A DNA stretch of 64,000 nt from Paenalkalicoccus suaedae (GTDB lineage Bacteria > Bacillota > Bacilli > Bacillales > Salisediminibacteriaceae), in assembly GCF_006965545.2 (NCBI RefSeq), contig NZ_CP041372.2:558001-622000 (forward strand), read 5' to 3'. The first letter of the stretch is position 1; every line of letters starts with the position of its first letter. The position numbers and the translations under genes were made by a program. Shown piece by piece: positions 60,369-64,000 of this stretch. The notes beneath the pieces are model-generated. The model searched no databases. It had not been told where the DNA came from and saw nothing but the letters and a program-made list of their open reading frames with translations.

Positions 60369-61217
60369 ATGGTAAACATTAATAAGGCAAGACCGAAGCT
60401 CTATGTCATGGATAATGGTCGAATGAAGATGGACAAGAGTTGGATGATTGCAATGCACAACCCTGCAACAATTGATAATCCAAATGCACCAACCGAGTTT
60501 GTGGAGTTCCCGGTATACACAGTGCTAATTGATCATCCGGAAGGGAAGATTTTATTTGATACGGCTTGTAATCCGAATTCGATGGGGGCGGATGGACGTT
60601 GGGGTCAAATAACGCAAAAAATGTTTCCGATTCAAATGGAAGAGGAGTGCTATTTACACAACCGACTTGAGCAGCTCGATGTCAGGCCTGAGGATATAAA
60701 ATATGTGGTTGCCTCGCATTTACATCTAGATCATGCAGGATGCTTAGAGCTATTTACGAATGCGACGATTATCGTTCATGAAGATGAGCTTAGTGGGACG
60801 TTAAAAACGTATGCTAATAATGCAAAAGAGGGCGCCTACGTTTGGGCAGATATTGATGCTTGGATTAAAAATAACCTTCAGTGGCGTCAAATTAAACGAA
60901 CAGAGGATAACCTACTATTAGCGGAGGGAATTCGAGTATTAAATTTTGGGAGTGGTCATGCATGGGGCATGATTGGTCTTCACATTGATATGCCAGACAC
61001 AGGCGGCATTATACTTGCCTCTGACGCGATCTATACGGCCGAAAGCTTTGGACCACCAATTAAACCGCCTGGCATCATTTACGATTCGCTCGGATATTCA
61101 AACGCAGTAGAAAAAATTCGTAAACTCGCACACGAAACAAAATCAGATGTCTGGTTTGGTCATGATGCCAATCAATTTAAGCAGTTTCGTAAATCAACGG
61201 AAGGCTACTATGAGTAG
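60369..61217 (+). CDS. Metallo-beta-lactamase-fold lactonase
   Basis: 282 aa. The zinc motif SHLHLDHAGCLE is at about residues 117-128; further ligands are His in GSGHAWGM (about 198), Asp in LASDAIY (about 219) and a C-terminal His in WFGHDANQ. Family: N-acyl-homoserine-lactone / gamma-lactone hydrolases (AiiA, AttM/BlcC). With the Fe-dependent dehydrogenase behind it, gamma-butyrolactone hydrolysis is favoured over quorum quenching. GAAGGAGG site. Confidence 0.85.
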   Translation: MVNINKARPKLYVMDNGRMKMDKSWMIAMHNPATIDNPNAPTEFVEFPVYTVLIDHPEGKILFDTACNPNSMGADGRWGQITQKMFPIQMEEECYLHNRLEQLDVRPEDIKYVVASHLHLDHAGCLELFTNATIIVHEDELSGTLKTYANNAKEGAYVWADIDAWIKNNLQWRQIKRTEDNLLLAEGIRVLNFGSGHAWGMIGLHIDMPDTGGIILASDAIYTAESFGPPIKPPGIIYDSLGYSNAVEKIRKLAHETKSDVWFGHDANQFKQFRKSTEGYYE

Positions 61218-61241
61218 CTATGTAAAGGGGGGACATAAAGA

Positions 61242-62426
61242 ATGACTGTCGAAAAAATTGTACTCCCACCTTTAAGTTTTACTGGGCTTGGATCTTTAAA
61301 GCATCTTGTGCCAGAAGTAACTCGTCTAGGTGCTACATCTATTTTACTTGTTACAGACCCAATGCTCGAGGAGTTAAAACTTACTACCCATGTAACAAAG
61401 CCACTTAAAGAAGCTGGCTTTGACATTACAACATATAGTGATGTCGTTCCAGAGCCTCCGATTGCTAAGGGTGAAAAACTTGTAACGTTTGTACGGCAAG
61501 AGGAATTTGATCTTATTATTGGTTTAGGTGGTGGAAGCGCGCTTGATTTAGCTAAACTAGCCGCTGTGATGGCACATCACAAAGGTGATGTGAAAGACTA
61601 TTTAAACTTAACAGGATCTAAAGCTGTAAGGGAAAAGGGCCTTCCAAAGCTACTCATTCCAACTACCTCAGGGACAGGCTCAGAGGTGACTAATATTGCT
61701 GTATTCTCACTCGAAACGACGAAGGATGTCGTTACTCACGATTATTTAATTGCAGATGTAGCAATTATTGATCCAATGCTGACTCTTACTGTGCCGCCAC
61801 GTGTTACAGCGGCAACAGGCGTGGACGCCTTAACTCACGCTATCGAGGGCTACCTTTCTATTCATGCTAGTCCTACAACAGACGGACTTGCACTAGAAGC
61901 GATTCGCCTTATCTCAAAATCGATCCGAGCGGCGGTTAAGAATGGGAAGGACGAACAGGCTCGCACAGATATGAGCTACGGTAGCTACATGGCAGGACTC
62001 GCCTTTTTTAATGCTGGAGTGGCTGGAGTCCATGCGTTAGCATATCCGTTAGGTGGTCAGTTTCATTTATCCCATGGAGAGTCAAACGCGGTACTTCTGC
62101 CTTATGTAATGGGTTATATTCGCAAAAGCTGTGAGGAGCGAATGGCTACTATCTATTACGCAATGAAGCCCGAGGCCCACGGTCTATCGATAGATGAAGC
62201 ATCAAAGCGCTGCGTGGCAGAGCTTAAGCAATTGGTGAATGATGTAGGCATTCCAAAAACACTAGGGGAGTTTAATATTCCTGAATCTGCACTAGATAGC
62301 TTGACAATGGATGGGGTAAAGCAAAAACGACTGTTAGCTCGCAGTCCCCTTCCATTACACGAAAGGGAGATACGAGAGATTTATCAATCTGCTTTTCATG
62401 GGAATATAGTGGAATATGAAGGATAG
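61242..62426 (+). CDS. Iron-containing alcohol dehydrogenase (4-hydroxybutyrate-type candidate)
   Basis: 394 aa group III ADH. NAD-binding GLGGGSALDLAKLAA (about 96-110), PTTSGTGSEVT, and metal ligands in GVDALTHAIEGYLS (about 192-205) and GVHALAYPLGGQFHLSHGESNAVLLP. It lies 24 bp after the lactonase in the sigma-54 operon. Its likely role is to oxidise the hydroxy acid freed by the lactonase, as BlcB does for 4-hydroxybutyrate. No succinate-semialdehyde dehydrogenase follows. Confidence 0.88.
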   Translation: MTVEKIVLPPLSFTGLGSLKHLVPEVTRLGATSILLVTDPMLEELKLTTHVTKPLKEAGFDITTYSDVVPEPPIAKGEKLVTFVRQEEFDLIIGLGGGSALDLAKLAAVMAHHKGDVKDYLNLTGSKAVREKGLPKLLIPTTSGTGSEVTNIAVFSLETTKDVVTHDYLIADVAIIDPMLTLTVPPRVTAATGVDALTHAIEGYLSIHASPTTDGLALEAIRLISKSIRAAVKNGKDEQARTDMSYGSYMAGLAFFNAGVAGVHALAYPLGGQFHLSHGESNAVLLPYVMGYIRKSCEERMATIYYAMKPEAHGLSIDEASKRCVAELKQLVNDVGIPKTLGEFNIPESALDSLTMDGVKQKRLLARSPLPLHEREIREIYQSAFHGNIVEYEG

Positions 62427-62442
62427 ATAACGTAGTTAAGTA

Positions 62443-62480
62443 AGAGAGGGCATACTATAGTTGAAGTGGTAGGCCCTCTC
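62443..62480. terminator. Terminator after the alcohol dehydrogenase
   Basis: GAGAGGGC pairs with GCCCTCTC across a 21-base loop; the A/T context could serve both convergent operons. Confidence 0.6.
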
Positions 62481-62490
62481 AAATTATTAA

Positions 62491-62856
62491 TTATTCTCGC
62501 TCAAGCCTTGCAATCGCCTCAAGCAAATAGCTTCTATACGCGTTTGCTCGCGGGAGCTCGAAGCCTACGCTATTTTGCGTAAGGGATTCAATCAGAATCT
62601 CAAAGTTATCAACCAAATGCTGCGTCGACATACCGTGCTTGCGCAAAATCTCATCGAGCCAGACGCTATAATCGACAAACATCGTCGCGTCATCAATCGT
62701 ATAGGCTGCGTGGAGCTGTTTTAGATGGTGCTGGTTATCTTCGTAGCACTTTTGCTTACCTGCTTCACCATACTTTTCTACTAAAGAAGGATCGCGCTCG
62801 TAAATGCGTGCAGTCACGTCTTCAAGTAGATGGTGCGTGTTGATATCGACCTTCAT
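62491..62856 (-). CDS. Helical protein of unknown function in the ATC-hydrolase cluster
   Basis: 121 aa, predicted all-helical, with no membrane segment. It is rich in His/Asp/Glu (NTHHLLEDVTARIYERDPSL; DNQHHLKQLHAAYTIDDATMF; RKHGMSTQHLVDNFEI). The helix pattern recalls the N-terminal helical modules of corrinoid-binding or RsbRD-like sensors, but I cannot assign it. It overlaps the gene before it by 4 bp and ends a three-gene operon. Confidence 0.75.
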   Translation of the reverse strand: MKVDINTHHLLEDVTARIYERDPSLVEKYGEAGKQKCYEDNQHHLKQLHAAYTIDDATMFVDYSVWLDEILRKHGMSTQHLVDNFEILIESLTQNSVGFELPRANAYRSYLLEAIARLERE

Positions 62857-63158
62857 CGTGCCACCACTTGGTGTTGCGTGACTTTGGGAACGATATTTGC
62901 GAGCTCTTGATCGGGGTACTTTTTTTCGAGCTCGTGAATGCGTTTAAATTCACTGCTGCGGACCCAAGTCAGATAGCTATCTTTATCTGTGAAAAAAAGC
63001 TGGACAGTAATTTCTCCGGGTTTCTTTTCGTTTTGAAGAAGAAGGAAGTCTAGGAAGCCAGGAGCTTTATCTACTCTACGTGATCTTTTTTGATAGAGTC
63101 CAATCACTTCGTCGGCTTTATGGTCTGGGACAAGAAATGTTGAGAAAACCGTATACAT
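62853..63158 (-). CDS. Antibiotic-biosynthesis-monooxygenase-like (ABM) protein
   Basis: 101 aa dimeric alpha/beta-barrel fold: MYTVFSTFLVPDHKADEVIGLYQ, APGFLDFLLLQNEKKPGEITVQLFF and SEFKRIHELEKK follow the ABM/IsdG strand-helix order. The IsdG Asn-Trp-His haem triad is not convincingly present. It is coupled to both neighbours. Substrate unknown; a small oxygenase or binding protein. Confidence 0.75.
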   Translation of the reverse strand: MYTVFSTFLVPDHKADEVIGLYQKRSRRVDKAPGFLDFLLLQNEKKPGEITVQLFFTDKDSYLTWVRSSEFKRIHELEKKYPDQELANIVPKVTQHQVVAR

Positions 63159-63174
63159 GAAGCAAACACCTCAA

Positions 63175-63876
63175 TTAGTTTGATTTAGGTAACGAAAAGC
63201 GGAAGTGACATTGTCCTTCCTTTAACACGTATTCATCATGAACAACGGTAAAATCTTCGTTATAACCCTTTGCAATCGCAGGATCGATGACCTGGCAATA
63301 CAAGATACCGTATTCTCCTGTGCCATCCTCCTTCCACTGTTGTCCGAATGGACATACGGTGAAGGTCTGTTCAATTTCATTTGGATGGAAGCTGGTCTCG
63401 ACCTCAAATAAGTCACTACGTTCCATATCGTAATTGGAAAGATAGTGTTCAATTGTGTTAGGGAGGCCTAGGTGCGCGGCTCTTTTGGCAATTCCTTGGC
63501 CACGTGAATGACCAAATGTATAAACACCTTGTCGAATGGCGTCCTGTCCTTGTTCACCGTAAACTGTCACGACTTCTTTTGAAATGGAGGCAAATAGTTT
63601 TGCCATCCATGCGTAAACTGTATGGTTTTTTGTTAAGTGACTGGAAGGCTCAACCTGACTAGGGATGTATGCATGAAGTCTGTGCACTTCTTTTTCTAGG
63701 GAAGCAATATTGGCGATTGCTTTCATCTCTGAGTGTCCAACGTTTGCTACGCCTCTTGCTAGAAGGGGCGTTACTGCATCTCCAAATGCTTGACGCGTTT
63801 CTAGTTCTATACATGTAAACAGCTTGGCAGTGATAGCATACATAGAATAGGGTGCCAGCGCCTCATTTTTCGACAT
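63175..63876 (-). CDS. L-2-amino-thiazoline-4-carboxylate (ATC) hydrolase-like protein
   Basis: 233 aa, about half helical. The C-terminal part (VCPFGQQWKEDGTGEYGILYCQVIDPAIAKGYNEDFTVVHDEYVLKEGQCHFRF) matches the ATC-hydrolase family, with conserved Cys in VCPF, LYCQ and QCHF. The ATG at 63876 has 9-bp spacing to GGAG; the one at 63882 is too close. First gene of the operon with the ABM and helical proteins. Many family members act in unknown reactions. 63890-64000 holds only promoter-like DNA. Confidence 0.78.
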   Translation of the reverse strand: MSKNEALAPYSMYAITAKLFTCIELETRQAFGDAVTPLLARGVANVGHSEMKAIANIASLEKEVHRLHAYIPSQVEPSSHLTKNHTVYAWMAKLFASISKEVVTVYGEQGQDAIRQGVYTFGHSRGQGIAKRAAHLGLPNTIEHYLSNYDMERSDLFEVETSFHPNEIEQTFTVCPFGQQWKEDGTGEYGILYCQVIDPAIAKGYNEDFTVVHDEYVLKEGQCHFRFSLPKSN

Positions 63877-64000
63877 TTTCATCAGCTCCTCTTTCCTCTC
63901 ATCCTAGCACACTACATCTATCCCGCATACCAATTACGGACAAAACTCTCTGAATTTGGTCGAATGAAGTAGAATAAAAGCTTTTGTATCACAATTGTAG

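Overview
The window reads as chromosomal DNA of a Bacillaceae bacterium. Many genes match Bacillus subtilis families (yrrT-luxS-mccAB, sodF, patB, azoR, pgsBCA, ydaT, yhjQ, catE, ppaC, ykoGH), ribosome-binding sites are strong GGAGG types, GTG and TTG starts occur, and rho-independent terminators are frequent. Secreted proteins are very rich in Asp and Glu and there is a poly-gamma-glutamate operon, which fits an alkaliphilic or halotolerant lifestyle (inference). No rRNA, tRNA, phage, transposase or CRISPR was seen.

Layout. 0-5.4 kb: a cut-off Val/Thr/Glu-rich secreted protein, a LysR regulator, and a reverse-transsulfuration operon (yrrT-luxS-mccA-mccB) behind a CymR-like dyad. 5.6-8.3 kb: a LytTR-fused, ATPase-dead ABC protein followed by an ABC-2 exporter. 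8.4-13.8 kb: ugpQ and a ugpC-A-E-B glycerol-3-phosphate importer. 14-27 kb: a GntR/UTRA regulator, a YndJ-like membrane protein, UbiX, glutamate-type dehydrogenase, SodF, a Yha/Nat-type exporter, and stress and membrane proteins. 27-33 kb: an ArsR regulator, PatB, AzoR and a renalase-like oxidase. 33-38 kb: pgsB-C-A-ggt (poly-gamma-glutamate). 38-40 kb: mqnB-mqnD, two futalosine-pathway menaquinone genes. 40-48 kb: a stress protein, a copper-storage protein, a lipoprotein sortase with its likely LPXTG-type partner, CatE-like dioxygenase, pyrophosphatase, an SDR, and an amino-acid ABC pair without an ATPase. 48.5-52.2 kb: TetR plus an RND efflux pump. 53.4-57.5 kb: a YkoGH-like two-component system with two PepSY proteins. 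57.7-63.9 kb: an acetamidase, a sigma-54 activator driving a lactonase/alcohol-dehydrogenase operon that resembles gamma-butyrolactone catabolism, and a three-gene cluster with an ATC-hydrolase-like protein.

The most unusual signal is between genes. At about a dozen places, mostly just after terminators, there are arrays in which a short keyword of about 6-12 bp recurs at an almost exact 21-bp step (two helical turns) with largely unconserved spacers. Each array has its own keyword, some keywords are reused at distant loci, and three arrays share a 103-bp super-unit made of four 21-bp steps plus one 19-bp step. The 1.1-kb gap at 52.2-53.4 kb also carries two diverged, inverted copies of a ~155-bp element whose base-paired arms co-vary, plus a third long-hairpin element.
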